This document shows positions 9,408 to 18,249 of a stretch of DNA of 64,000 nucleotides, one piece after another. Origin of the DNA: an uncultured Alistipes sp. (lineage in GTDB: Bacteria > Bacteroidota > Bacteroidia > Bacteroidales > Rikenellaceae). The stretch lies in the NCBI GenBank assembly GCA_900545315.1, contig UQYM01000002.1, positions 62,001 through 126,000 of the forward strand, given 5' to 3'. The notes beneath the pieces were generated by a model. It was not told where the DNA came from, made no database searches, and worked only from the letters and a program-made list of their open reading frames with translations. Each line of letters begins with the position of its first letter. The first letter of the stretch is position 1. Made by a program: the position numbers and the translations under genes.

Positions 9408-12400
9408 TCGGCAGGTATTTTAGAAGCTTCGCGCTCCAGTTCCTGAAGCGTCGCAGTGGCTGCTGCAATATCCTTAATATTTCTAACTACAACAGATAGC
9501 TTATTATTGTTCTGACGGAAAATAAATTTACTCCCCGGACGACTCGCCACCCGCAAAATCCGCCCGAAAAGATCACTCTTATAATAGGCAGAGTTTTGAT
9601 TGTGAACAAATTGCAGGATCATAATGCCGTTTTTGACGATTGCCTTCTCAAAACCCAGCCGTACGCAGATCCACCGCAACCGCACAATATCAAACAGTTC
9701 GTGCGTCGGCGTTGGAATATCGCCGAAACGGTCCACCAACTCCGACTCGAAACGGGCCAAACGCTCTTCGTCCGTTATACTGTCCAGCTCCCGATAGAGC
9801 CGCAGCTTTTCACCGCCACTGCTCACATAACTGTCCGGAATAACCGCCTCACGGTCGGTCTCGATCTGACAATCCGAAATATAGGTAATGCCTTGTGAGG
9901 AGGCCATACCAGGGAAAGCGACCGACTTGCCCTTCGCAGGCGCCGCTCCAGCTTCGCCTGTCGGGGCCGGAAGGGTGGTCGTACCCGCCTTGGCAAACTC
10001 CTCTTCACGCAATTCGGCCATCGCTTCGGTGAGGATCTTCTGGTAGGTTTCAAAACCGATATCGGCAATAAAACCGCTCTGCTCGCCGCCCAACAGATTA
10101 CCCGCACCGCGAATATCCAGATCCTGCATCGCGATGTTGAATCCTGCCCCCAGATCGGAGAACTCCTCAATGGCCCGTAACCGCCGCCGTGCATCGTCCG
10201 AAAGCGTCTCTTCGGGCGGCGTAAACAGGTAACAGAAGGCTTTGCGATTGGACCGTCCCACACGTCCCCGCAACTGGTGCAGATCGCTCAAACCAAAGTT
10301 TTGGGCGTTGTTGATGATGATCGTATTGGCGTTGGGCACATCGACACCCGATTCGACAATGGTCGTCGCCACCAGCACATCGAACTCACCATAGATAAAG
10401 TCCATCATCAGCTTCTCGAGCTGCTGTGCAGGCATCTGACCATGCCCCACGGCCACACGGGCCTTCGGGCAGAGATGCTCGATCAGACGACGCATATTCT
10501 CGATCGTCTCGACCTTATTGTGTACAAAATATACCTGCCCGTTGCGCTGCAACTCGAAATCGATCGCCTCCCGAATCAGATCCTCATCAAACGGATGACA
10601 CTCCGTAGCAATCGGCTGTCGGTTGGGCGGCGGCGTCGAAATGACCGACAAATCGCGCGAACCCATCAACGAAAATTGCAAAGTACGCGGAATCGGCGTC
10701 GCCGTCATGGTCAACGTATCGATATTGGTCTTCAGTTGGCGCAACTTCTCTTTGGCCGCCACACCGAACTTCTGCTCCTCATCAATGATCAACAACCCCA
10801 GATCCTTGAATTTCACATTTTTACCCAAAATCTTATGGGTACCGATCAAAATATCGATCTTGCCATCAGCCACCTCCTTGAGGATCTGGTTGGTCTCAGC
10901 CGTGCTCTTGGCCCGGCTCAGGTGCTCGATCCGCACCGGGAACTCCTTGAGCCGGTCACAGAAAGTCCGGTAGTGCTGCAACGCCAAAATGGTGGTCGGC
11001 ACCAAAACCGCCACCTGTTTCGAATCACTTACAGCTTTAAAAGCCGCACGAATCGCCACTTCGGTTTTACCAAAGCCCACATCCCCGCAAACCAGTCGGT
11101 CCATCGGTGTCCGGGCCTCCATGTCGGCCTTCACGGCCTGCGTAGCAGCCTGCTGGTCCGGCGTGTCTTCGTAGATAAACGACGCCTCCAACTCGTATTG
11201 CAGATAACTGTCCGGCGAAAAGGCAAAACCCTCGCTCGCTTTGCGCCGTGCATACAGCGCAATCAGCTCGCGGGCAATATCCTTGACCGCCTTCTTCGTA
11301 TTCTGCTTCATGCGCTGCCATGCCCCCGATCCCAACTTGTAGATCTTGGGCGGCTCGCTATCCTTGTCCTTGTATTTGCTGATGCGGTGCAAAGCGTGGA
11401 CGTTGACCAACAACACATCGTTGTCACGATAGATCAACTTGATCGCCTCATGCACCTTCCCATTCTCAACCGTACGGGTCAACCCGCCGAAACGGCCCAC
11501 ACCGTGGTCGATATGCACCACGTAATCCCCCACCTTCAGTTCGTTCAGCTCCTGAATGGTCAGACTCTCGCTGCGGTCTATTTCACCCCGGATCTGATAA
11601 CGGTGGTAACGATCAAACAGCTGATGGTCGGTATAGCAACAATGGCGCGAAACATGATCGATAAAACCGCTGTGCAGCGTCACATTGACCGCTTCAAACG
11701 GAACGTCACGTTTGCCAATCGAATTGAAGATGTTGCGCAACCGTTCGATCTGCGCCTTATTTTCAGTCAGCAGGCAGGTCTGATACCCCTCACTGCGGTG
11801 AATGCGGATATCATCGGCCAGCAACTCAAATTTCTTGTTGAATTGAGGCTGCGGAGATGTATGGAATGCAACCGTATGATCTGCCGCCCGCTCTTTGAGA
11901 TTATCCCGCAACAACACCATTGTCTGCCCCTCCGTATTGGCCAAGAAAGCCTTACGACCGGTAACCAGCGTATCGATCTGTTTGGGATCTTCCAACTCGC
12001 CGAGCAGTTTGGTACGTATTTCCTGGAACCGCTTCAAAGTGTGCTCCGGATCCGCAAGCCAATAGGTCGCTGTTCCCGCAAAAGCCGGGAACGAGACGCG
12101 CTCCCCTCCTGAAACAGTATCCTTCAGGTTCGGAACCACCTCCACCTCTTGCAGCCGGTCAATCGAAAGCTGTGAGGTCAAATCGAAATGGCGGATCGAA
12201 TCGACCTCATCACCGAACAGATCGATTCGGTAAGGTCTATTATCAGAGTAGGAAAAAATATCGACGATACCACCTCGGATCGAATATTGACCCGGCTCAT
12301 AGACAAAATCGACCCGCGAGAAGTCATTATCGATCAAGGTCTTCTCGATCGTTTCGGTCGAGAGGGTATCCCCCACATGGACCGTCAGGATACTCTCCCG

Positions 12401-12817
12401 CAGCCGTTTCATGCCGACCACACACTCGACCAACGCTTCGGGATAGGTACAGAGCACCAGATACCCCTCCGTGAAGGTGCGGATCGCATTGAGTGCGGTG
12501 GTACGCTGTACCATGCCGGAGGGATCCTCCTGGTGGAACTGGATCGAACGTTTGTAGGCTGTCGGGAAGAAGAGCAGCCGCTCGGGATCCAAAAACGGAG
12601 TCAGGTCGTTGTACAGATAACCGGCCCCATCCCGATCCTCCATGACGAAGACATGAATTCCTCCACGCTCCCGGACAGCTCCCGCTGCCACGAGCGCATA
12701 CGAAGAGCCGACCAGCGAATCCAATCCGATGACGGTTCCCCGGCTCTCCAACAGTCGCACCAGCTCCAGATAGGGTTGCTGCGACAAAAACAGTTCCTGT
12801 AACTGCTGTGCGGTCAT
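9404..12817 (-). CDS. mfd: Transcription-repair coupling factor
   Basis: Mfd displaces RNA polymerase stalled at DNA lesions and recruits UvrA. The 1137-residue protein has a UvrB-like N-terminal module (about residues 1-350), the RNA-polymerase-interacting domain (about 425-480, VGDYVVHIDHGVGRF), and a superfamily-2 motor with Walker A GDVGFGKTE (578-586), DEEQ (679-682) and TATPIPRT, followed by the TRG region and C-terminal domain. Between the motor and the C-terminal domain is a Gly/Ala/Pro/Thr-rich insert (about residues 942-975) that I do not recall from relatives. It follows rng by 23 bases and its stop overlaps the coaX start. Confidence 0.97.
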   Translation of the reverse strand: MTAQQLQELFLSQQPYLELVRLLESRGTVIGLDSLVGSSYALVAAGAVRERGGIHVFVMEDRDGAGYLYNDLTPFLDPERLLFFPTAYKRSIQFHQEDPSGMVQRTTALNAIRTFTEGYLVLCTYPEALVECVVGMKRLRESILTVHVGDTLSTETIEKTLIDNDFSRVDFVYEPGQYSIRGGIVDIFSYSDNRPYRIDLFGDEVDSIRHFDLTSQLSIDRLQEVEVVPNLKDTVSGGERVSFPAFAGTATYWLADPEHTLKRFQEIRTKLLGELEDPKQIDTLVTGRKAFLANTEGQTMVLLRDNLKERAADHTVAFHTSPQPQFNKKFELLADDIRIHRSEGYQTCLLTENKAQIERLRNIFNSIGKRDVPFEAVNVTLHSGFIDHVSRHCCYTDHQLFDRYHRYQIRGEIDRSESLTIQELNELKVGDYVVHIDHGVGRFGGLTRTVENGKVHEAIKLIYRDNDVLLVNVHALHRISKYKDKDSEPPKIYKLGSGAWQRMKQNTKKAVKDIARELIALYARRKASEGFAFSPDSYLQYELEASFIYEDTPDQQAATQAVKADMEARTPMDRLVCGDVGFGKTEVAIRAAFKAVSDSKQVAVLVPTTILALQHYRTFCDRLKEFPVRIEHLSRAKSTAETNQILKEVADGKIDILIGTHKILGKNVKFKDLGLLIIDEEQKFGVAAKEKLRQLKTNIDTLTMTATPIPRTLQFSLMGSRDLSVISTPPPNRQPIATECHPFDEDLIREAIDFELQRNGQVYFVHNKVETIENMRRLIEHLCPKARVAVGHGQMPAQQLEKLMMDFIYGEFDVLVATTIVESGVDVPNANTIIINNAQNFGLSDLHQLRGRVGRSNRKAFCYLFTPPEETLSDDARRRLRAIEEFSDLGAGFNIAMQDLDIRGAGNLLGGEQSGFIADIGFETYQKILTEAMAELREEEFAKAGTTTLPAPTGEAGAAPAKGKSVAFPGMASSQGITYISDCQIETDREAVIPDSYVSSGGEKLRLYRELDSITDEERLARFESELVDRFGDIPTPTHELFDIVRLRWICVRLGFEKAIVKNGIMILQFVHNQNSAYYKSDLFGRILRVASRPGSKFIFRQNNNKLSVVVRNIKDIAAATATLQELEREASKIPAE

Positions 12818-12840
12818 ATCATTTCAATCGAAGCGGTCGT

Positions 12841-14385
12841 TCAGACCAACTCCTTGTTCCGGCGATCGAAAAATTTGGTCTCGATAATGCCGGTATGGCT
12901 ATTCGCTACGATGCGGATGAAACATTTATAGCGCAACATCCAGCGCAAACGCAGTGAAAATATTCCTTTCGTCAAAAAGGCCGCCACAACGGGACTTACC
13001 CGCAGACGGATATAACGCTCTCCACGATCCTGTGCGAAATAGGCGATCTGATTCTCGATCTGCTCGTCGAGCAGCGCGGCCGGAGCCACCGTTCCCGTAC
13101 CGTGACAGGTGGGACACACCTCCCGCATATCGACCTGTGTCTCGGGACGTACCCGCTGACGTGTAATCTGCATCAACCCGAATTTCGACAGGGGCAAGAT
13201 CGTATGTTTGGCCCGATCGGCCGCCATCAAACGACGCATCTCCTCAACCAAAGCAGTGCGGTTCTCGCTCTTGTGCAGATCGATAAAGTCGATGACAATG
13301 ATTCCACCCATATCGCGCAGACGCAACTGACGGGCAATCTCCGCCGCAGCCGCCAGATTCACATCCATGGCTGTCTGCTCCTGATCGTCATCCACCTTGG
13401 CCCGGTTCCCGCTGTTCACATCCACCACATGCAGCGCCTCGGTGCGCTCGATGATCAGATAGGCCCCCTTCCGCAACGAAACATATTTCGAGAAGAGGGA
13501 CATGATCTGTTTCGACACATCGAAATTGTCGAAAATGGGTACGCTCCCCTTGTATAGCTTGACGATCTTCTCCTTCTCCGGAGCGATCGTACGGATGTAT
13601 TCGCGTACCTCCTCATAGGTGGCCTGATCATCGACCCAAATGCTGCTGAACGACCCGTTGAGCAGATCCCGGATCATGGTCGTGGCCCGGTTCATCTCCC
13701 CCAAGACCAACGACGGAGCACTCTGCTGTTTGAGGTTCTCCATCGCCTTCTCCCACTTGTGGATCAACGCCAGAATATCCTGCTCGATATCCTCAGCCGG
13801 ATGGCCCACCGCTGCCGTGCGAATGATCACTCCGTAATTGTTGGGCAATACCCCCGAAGCGATCTTCTTGAGTCGGTTGCGCTCCTCGTTGGAACGAATC
13901 TTCTGGGAAATGGAGATCTTGCCGGAGAAGGGAATTAACACCACGTTGCGCCCGGCAAGCGAAATATCGGAGGTCAACCGTGGACCTTTGGTCGAGATGG
14001 CCTCCTTGGCCACCTGCACCAGAATCGTCTGGCCGCTGTTGAGACAACTGGCAATCTTACCCGTCTTGCCCAGCGGCTTTTCCAGTTTCAGCCCTTCGAA
14101 ATTGATCGAACGCTTGTTATTGGTCAGGATGTTCACCATCTTCTGCAACGAGGTGAACTGCGGACCCAGATCGAGATAGTGAATGAAGCCGTCCTTTTCG
14201 TGTCCCACGTTGACAAAGGCCGCATTCAACCCGGGCATAATCTTCTTGACCTTGCCCATGTATATATCGCCCACCGCATACCCCGAACGACACTGCTCCT
14301 TGGTCAACTCTACCAACTGCTTGTCCTCGAACAGCGCGATGGTAATTTCGCTGGCTGTTACGTTTATTATCAGCTCTTTATTCAT
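12841..14385 (-). CDS. rng: Ribonuclease G/E
   Basis: A 514-residue endoribonuclease of the RNase E/G family that acts in rRNA maturation and mRNA turnover. Its S1 domain (about residues 36-120) contains GDIYMGKVKKIMPGL. The DNase-I-like catalytic domain has the two metal-binding aspartates in VVDVNSGN (Asp322) and VIDFIDL (Asp366), and the Zn-link CPTC is at 424-427. The long RNase E scaffold tail is missing, so RNase G is the better name. The frame runs 29 codons further upstream, but the ATG at 14385 (MNKELIINVT) matches the family start. A small hairpin lies just upstream at 14403-14418. Confidence 0.93.
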   Translation of the reverse strand: MNKELIINVTASEITIALFEDKQLVELTKEQCRSGYAVGDIYMGKVKKIMPGLNAAFVNVGHEKDGFIHYLDLGPQFTSLQKMVNILTNNKRSINFEGLKLEKPLGKTGKIASCLNSGQTILVQVAKEAISTKGPRLTSDISLAGRNVVLIPFSGKISISQKIRSNEERNRLKKIASGVLPNNYGVIIRTAAVGHPAEDIEQDILALIHKWEKAMENLKQQSAPSLVLGEMNRATTMIRDLLNGSFSSIWVDDQATYEEVREYIRTIAPEKEKIVKLYKGSVPIFDNFDVSKQIMSLFSKYVSLRKGAYLIIERTEALHVVDVNSGNRAKVDDDQEQTAMDVNLAAAAEIARQLRLRDMGGIIVIDFIDLHKSENRTALVEEMRRLMAADRAKHTILPLSKFGLMQITRQRVRPETQVDMREVCPTCHGTGTVAPAALLDEQIENQIAYFAQDRGERYIRLRVSPVVAAFLTKGIFSLRLRWMLRYKCFIRIVANSHTGIIETKFFDRRNKELV

Positions 14386-14944
14386 ATATTCAGTTCTACT
14401 GTCGGCGATCTCTCGCCGAAGAAGAGAGGTCTCAAAACCCGAAAACCCGTTGCCATCCGGATCTTTCCTCACCTCCGGGTCGCAACGGTCTATACTTTCC
14501 CTTATTCAACTGCGAGCAAACGGCCTCTCTGCCTGCCACATCACATAACGCAAGGATCCCAATCCTCACGCCCCTATATAATTTCGTGGAGCGACAAACC
14601 TCACAACAAGGCTACACTCCCCCTCTCGCCGTCTGGCCTCTGCCCAGCTCCCTTGCGGAACCCTGCAGACGGCCCGCCCCACCAGCAAGCAATTGCGCTC
14701 AAAGCCAATCGCACCCTCTGCGTGAGACCCAATTTTGTGGCATCTGGCTGCCTCGCCATAGCTTTGCAACCTGCACGCAGCCCTCATGGACCTATGCCCC
14801 GTTGCCCTGCGCCTCTTGCGCGTCTCGAGAATCGGAATACCTCCCCTCCGAGATCCTTCACTCAACAGGGAACATTGTACGGTTGCTCTCTCAAATTTAT
14901 GAAAAGTTCCGCTATCCGACAACAACCTCCCTGCCTAAATGCAA
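14386..14944. other. Long rng upstream region
   Basis: About 560 bases without a supportable gene. Open frames on both strands here lack motifs and look like compositional accidents of a GC-rich stretch. The only structure seen is a perfect 6-bp hairpin (CGGCGA/TCGCCG, 14403-14418) near the rng start. The left part probably holds the rng promoter and leader, but I found no clear TAnnTTTG box. Confidence 0.45.
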
Positions 14945-14985
14945 ATAAACCTAAAGTCCCGAAACAAGCGGCACTTTAGGTTTAT
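14945..14985 (-). terminator. Intrinsic terminator after the HU/micro-protein operon
   Basis: A perfect 13-bp stem (ATAAACCTAAAGT with ACTTTAGGTTTAT) around a 15-nt loop is followed on the minus strand by TTGCATTT. It lies 30 bases beyond the micro-protein stop codon. Confidence 0.75.
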
Positions 14986-15014
14986 GACTGTCTTGCATAA
15001 GTGGTAAGACTACC

Positions 15015-15107
15015 CTATTTGTTCTTTTTATGTCTGTTCTTGCGTAGACGTTTTTTACGCTTGTGGGTAGCCATCTTATGCCGTTTTCTTTTTTTACCGC
15101 TTGGCAT
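15015..15107 (-). CDS. AURKAIP1/COX24-domain micro-protein, ribosome-associated
   Basis: A 30-codon frame starts MPSGKKRKRHKMATHKRKKR and continues almost wholly with Lys, Arg, His and Asn. This matches the very small basic protein annotated across Bacteroidota as an AURKAIP1/COX24-domain protein, related to mitochondrial ribosomal protein mS38. It probably binds ribosomal RNA. The ATG is 28 bases after the HU stop codon and a terminator follows, so HU and this gene form one transcript. Automated callers often miss it because of its length. Confidence 0.85.
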   Translation of the reverse strand: MPSGKKRKRHKMATHKRKKRLRKNRHKKNK

Positions 15108-15134
15108 AATGATTTTGTTTTAGTAACCGATTAA

Positions 15135-15419
15135 TTATTTGATGTGAGTTTTCACCTTGCCAGCAAAGCTCTTGGCCGGTTTGAATGCCGGAATATTGTG
15201 AGCCGGGATGGTGATGGTGGTATTTTTCGAAATGTTGCGGGCCACCTTCTCAGCACGGTGCTTTACGATAAAAGAACCGAACCCACGCAGATAAACATTC
15301 TTATTAGCCGTCAGAGAATCTTTGATAGCCTCCATGAAAGATTCTACGATCTGCTGTACCTGAGCCTTCTCAACACCGGTGCTTTTCGCAATTTCGTTAA
15401 CGATATCCGCCTTAGTCAT
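15135..15419 (-). CDS. HU/IHF-family DNA-binding protein
   Basis: A 94-residue nucleoid protein of the HU/IHF fold. It has the N-terminal helical dimerisation region (MTKADIVNEIAKSTG), the beta-arm entry GFGSFIVKHRAEK (about residues 46-58) and the C-terminal region ending in the FKPAKSFAGKV motif (about 79-89). The middle of the DNA-contacting arm, RNISKNTTITIPAHNIPAF, contains the conserved Pro that intercalates between base pairs. The family bends DNA and compacts the chromosome. It is co-transcribed with the downstream micro-protein gene. A second, diverged HU gene is at 61.9 kb. Confidence 0.95.
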   Translation of the reverse strand: MTKADIVNEIAKSTGVEKAQVQQIVESFMEAIKDSLTANKNVYLRGFGSFIVKHRAEKVARNISKNTTITIPAHNIPAFKPAKSFAGKVKTHIK

Positions 15420-15493
15420 GATTGGAATATTTTTAAAATTATTTGTCGTTTCTCAATCTCTACCCCAACTGCGGGGCCTTCGGTGAGACGTTG

Positions 15494-15501
15494 CAAATAT
15501 A
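15494..15501 (-). promoter_or_regulatory. -7 element (TATATTTG) for the HU operon
   Basis: A perfect TAnnTTTG match on the minus strand, 75 bases upstream of the HU start. A TTTG lies about 25 bases further upstream, slightly longer than the usual spacing. Confidence 0.55.
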
Positions 15502-15991
15502 TGTGTTTATTTTCGAAACATTGGCACAAAGGTAAACAATTTTCCGCAAAAAATTGTCCCTAACTCTTTCAATTTTATCCTATTTCATCCACGAAACGCA
15601 ACATTCGGGAGATGTCTATCGGTCGATTTTCACTCCAGACCTTACCCTTTTCAAAGTTGTGTAACAGATGAACCGGCCCGAGAAATACAGAGCTTATTAC
15701 GCTCATATCGAGCTGATTGTAAGCCATTCACTCGCTCGATCGCCACGTTTCAGCCACAGCCGTCCTCTTGCCTCAACCCCTGCAAAAAGCCGACCAACTC
15801 ACCTAAAAAAACGTTTGCAGCGTCAGGTTATTGTCAGCGTTAGGGCGATTTTGTTCTCCTGGCCAAGAATCCATCCCGACCCACGCCAAACCCGCGTAGC
15901 GTCTCGGACGGCTGCAAGCTATCCCTTGCGTCAGCACCAGAGGTCCACCCGACACGAACAATAAACTTTTCCGATCTCAGACAAAAGATCC
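15502..15991. other. Intergenic region between recO and the HU promoter
   Basis: No gene supported. A plus-strand frame of about 100 codons has an Arg/Ser/Pro-rich composition typical of antisense or random reading and no motif. No terminator was identified for recO in it. Confidence 0.4.
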
Positions 15992-16723
15992 TCAACAAAA
16001 GACCTCGCGTAAGATACGCAACGACTGCACCGAATGGATCGCATCGAAATGGTACCCGAAGAAGATCAACATCGCCTCCATAAACTCGACACGACCGGCA
16101 TGGCCCAACTGGAGTTCACCCAGCCCTTCGGCCTCGCACTCCATCAAACGGTCCAACAATCGGGCCGAAGTCGGGTTCATACAGGTACGATGTTGCGGCA
16201 TCTCGTCGCAAAACAGACCGCTGCGAATATCGAACCAGCCCCCTTCACGGTATTCGTTTCCGGGGTAGAACCCCAAATAGGCCGATAACCGCACCAAAAA
16301 CCAGAGATGAAAATTGGCTACTCCACGCTCCATTCGATCGAGGTGTTGGACCGATGAACAGATAAAATCAAATAACGGAGGGTTGGCCTCCACCTCCCGG
16401 ATCAAACGGTAAAGCACCTCCGCCATAAACAGCGAAACGGTGCTTTTACGCACATCGAAGGGCAACGAGGTCAGCGGAACCAGGTTATGCACATCTTTCA
16501 TGCGGTGCATCTGGGCGTGCGGCTGCTCTATTCCCTCGAACTCGAGCAGAAACATCGGCTGAAACAGGGCCGCCTTATTTCCTCGCCCACGTGACGAACG
16601 TACCCCCTGGATCATATAGGTCTGCCTGCCTCCCACATCGGTAAAGAGATAGGCCACCAACGAACTCTCCCCATACTTGACCGTATGGAGCACCACACCC
16701 CGAGCCTTATAACTGCGAGACAA
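15992..16723 (-). CDS. recO: DNA repair protein RecO
   Basis: RecO anneals single strands and loads RecA with RecR during gap and break repair. The 243-residue protein has the N-terminal OB fold (about residues 1-80, starting SYKARGVVLHTVKYGESSLV), a helical middle domain (LFMAEVLYRLIREVE, about 98-112) and a C-terminal region. The usual CxxC zinc site is not intact: only scattered Cys such as those in GLFCDEMPQHRTC are seen, as in many Bacteroidota homologues. It starts two bases after rdgB and is the last gene of the HAD phosphatase-rdgB-recO set. Confidence 0.92.
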   Translation of the reverse strand: MSRSYKARGVVLHTVKYGESSLVAYLFTDVGGRQTYMIQGVRSSRGRGNKAALFQPMFLLEFEGIEQPHAQMHRMKDVHNLVPLTSLPFDVRKSTVSLFMAEVLYRLIREVEANPPLFDFICSSVQHLDRMERGVANFHLWFLVRLSAYLGFYPGNEYREGGWFDIRSGLFCDEMPQHRTCMNPTSARLLDRLMECEAEGLGELQLGHAGRVEFMEAMLIFFGYHFDAIHSVQSLRILREVFC

Positions 16724-16725
16724 CG

Positions 16726-17310
16726 CTAAAGGGCCTCCTTCCCGTGCAGAAAAGCGACCAACTTGGCAACCGCACGTCCCCGATGGCTGATGCCGTTTTT
16801 CGCCTCCGGAGACATCTCGGCAAAGGTGAGCTGCGAGCCCTCGGGAATAAAGAGCGGATCATACCCGAAACCACCCTCTCCGTGGGGTTCGGTTGCAATG
16901 GTTCCCTCGACACGCCCTTCGAAAAGATGCTCCTTGCCGTCCAAAATCAGTGCTATGACCGTACGGAACCGAGCCTTACGGTTCTGGCATCCGGCCAAAT
17001 TTTTCAACAACAACTTATTGTTATCGGCATAGCTGACATGCTCTCCGGCATAACGGGCCGAATAGACCCCCGGGGCCCCGTTCAACGCCTCAACCTCCAG
17101 ACCGGTATCGTCGGCAAAACAGTTCAACCCGGTGTGCTCATAGACGTAACGTGCCTTTTGCAAAGCGTTTCCTTCAATAGTGGGCTGCGTTTCGGGAATC
17201 TCCTCCGAAATGCCCGCTTCGGTCGCCGTCACCAACTGATACTCCGAGCCCAAAACAGCCTGGACCTCGGAGACCTTATGCGCATTGTGCGTAGCAAAAG
17301 CTATCTTCAT
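16726..17310 (-). CDS. rdgB: dITP/XTP pyrophosphatase (RdgB/HAM1)
   Basis: This 194-residue enzyme hydrolyses non-canonical purine triphosphates (dITP, XTP) to monophosphates and keeps them out of DNA and RNA. The family signature is complete: ATHNAHK at residues 5-11, FADDTGLEVEALNGAPGVYSARYAG near 61-85 with the metal-binding acidic residues, and the substrate-contacting GFGYDPLF near 149-156, then FAEM and SHRGRA. Its ATG overlaps the preceding phosphatase stop by four bases and recO starts two bases after it. Confidence 0.97.
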   Translation of the reverse strand: MKIAFATHNAHKVSEVQAVLGSEYQLVTATEAGISEEIPETQPTIEGNALQKARYVYEHTGLNCFADDTGLEVEALNGAPGVYSARYAGEHVSYADNNKLLLKNLAGCQNRKARFRTVIALILDGKEHLFEGRVEGTIATEPHGEGGFGYDPLFIPEGSQLTFAEMSPEAKNGISHRGRAVAKLVAFLHGKEAL

Positions 17311-18152
17311 TTCATATCAAATTTACGCAGATTCTCATCTGCCGCGATCCGATCGATGATCGCATGAACCAGCCGGTCGATCAACCGATCCTCTCGATAA
17401 TCGGCCGGACAGACATAATTAACCCGATTGTCCTGCAACAACCGTTCACAAGTTTGGCGTTTACGCTCCGAAACCGGATTGTAGACCGCAATCGACCGAC
17501 CGCCCTGCTGTTTGACAAGTCGCATACAAGGAATATCGGTCGTTCCATCTCCAAAATAGATCATTCGCCGAAACGGAACAGGACGCTCCTCCTCCTCAAT
17601 GTATTCATTGATGCGCTGGCTGTCATAGACACTCTCGATCCCCTTGTTGATCTTGAAAATGAACTGCGTCTTGTTCGTATAGTTGACCGCCACGGCAGGC
17701 CAGTAGGCCACTCCATCCACATCATACAGGAACGAACAGGCGTAAATCTTACGGAACTCCTTGGCAATCGGGGTCCCCTCGATCATCTCGCGCAGCCCCG
17801 ACGAAGTGATGAAGTGCTGCACCTCAAGACCTTTGGATGCCCCGTAGGCATTGATCCGCGCAAACCACTCTTCGACCCCATCGTACAACCTGATCCGCGA
17901 TCCGGACTGCACAAACGCTTCGTACCGCAACGATTTTCCCGTACTTTTCGCCTCATGCAACATCCGATACATATAGGCCAAAATGGGATCGCCATCCTGC
18001 TCACGAGCCGTGTCGTTACTCTCCTCCCAAAAATCACGGTTGCTCTTGCCCACAGCCGGAATGAAATCGTACTCCTGCATGTTGCCGGGCGAAAGCGTAC
18101 CGTCAAAATCATAGATCAAGGCCACCTTAGGCCGCTGTTCCTGCTGCGACAT
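17307..18152 (-). CDS. HAD-superfamily phosphatase
   Basis: A 281-residue cytoplasmic hydrolase. Motif I DFDGTLSPG (about residues 15-23) supplies the nucleophile Asp and the general acid Asp. Motif II is probably ITSSG (near 115) and motif IV is YFGDGTTDIPCM (about 203-214). The order resembles phosphoserine-phosphatase-like members, but the helical cap is long and the substrate cannot be read from sequence. It overlaps rdgB by four bases, so translation is likely coupled; a role in nucleotide clean-up is only a guess from this neighbour. Confidence 0.85.
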   Translation of the reverse strand: MSQQEQRPKVALIYDFDGTLSPGNMQEYDFIPAVGKSNRDFWEESNDTAREQDGDPILAYMYRMLHEAKSTGKSLRYEAFVQSGSRIRLYDGVEEWFARINAYGASKGLEVQHFITSSGLREMIEGTPIAKEFRKIYACSFLYDVDGVAYWPAVAVNYTNKTQFIFKINKGIESVYDSQRINEYIEEEERPVPFRRMIYFGDGTTDIPCMRLVKQQGGRSIAVYNPVSERKRQTCERLLQDNRVNYVCPADYREDRLIDRLVHAIIDRIAADENLRKFDMK

Positions 18153-18249
18153 CCTGATATTTTTATTGATTTTTACCTCTTTTGCTGGTTTGGCCTCCTC
18201 GGCCTCTGTTGCCTGTCTGGCTAACGCTCCTCTTCCATTAGCCGATGCC

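Noticed and set aside
10277..12112. A 611-codon open frame on the plus strand
   Set aside because: It is antisense to mfd, rich in His, Arg, Gln and Leu, and has no motif; a shadow of biased codon use in mfd.
14179..14979. A 266-codon plus-strand frame between rng and the HU operon
   Set aside because: Its first part is antisense to rng and the rest has Pro/Arg/Ser-rich, motif-free composition. No start signal or conserved feature was seen.
15668..15964. A 98-codon plus-strand frame between recO and the HU operon
   Set aside because: Arg/Ser/Pro-rich composition and no motif, promoter box or neighbour context.
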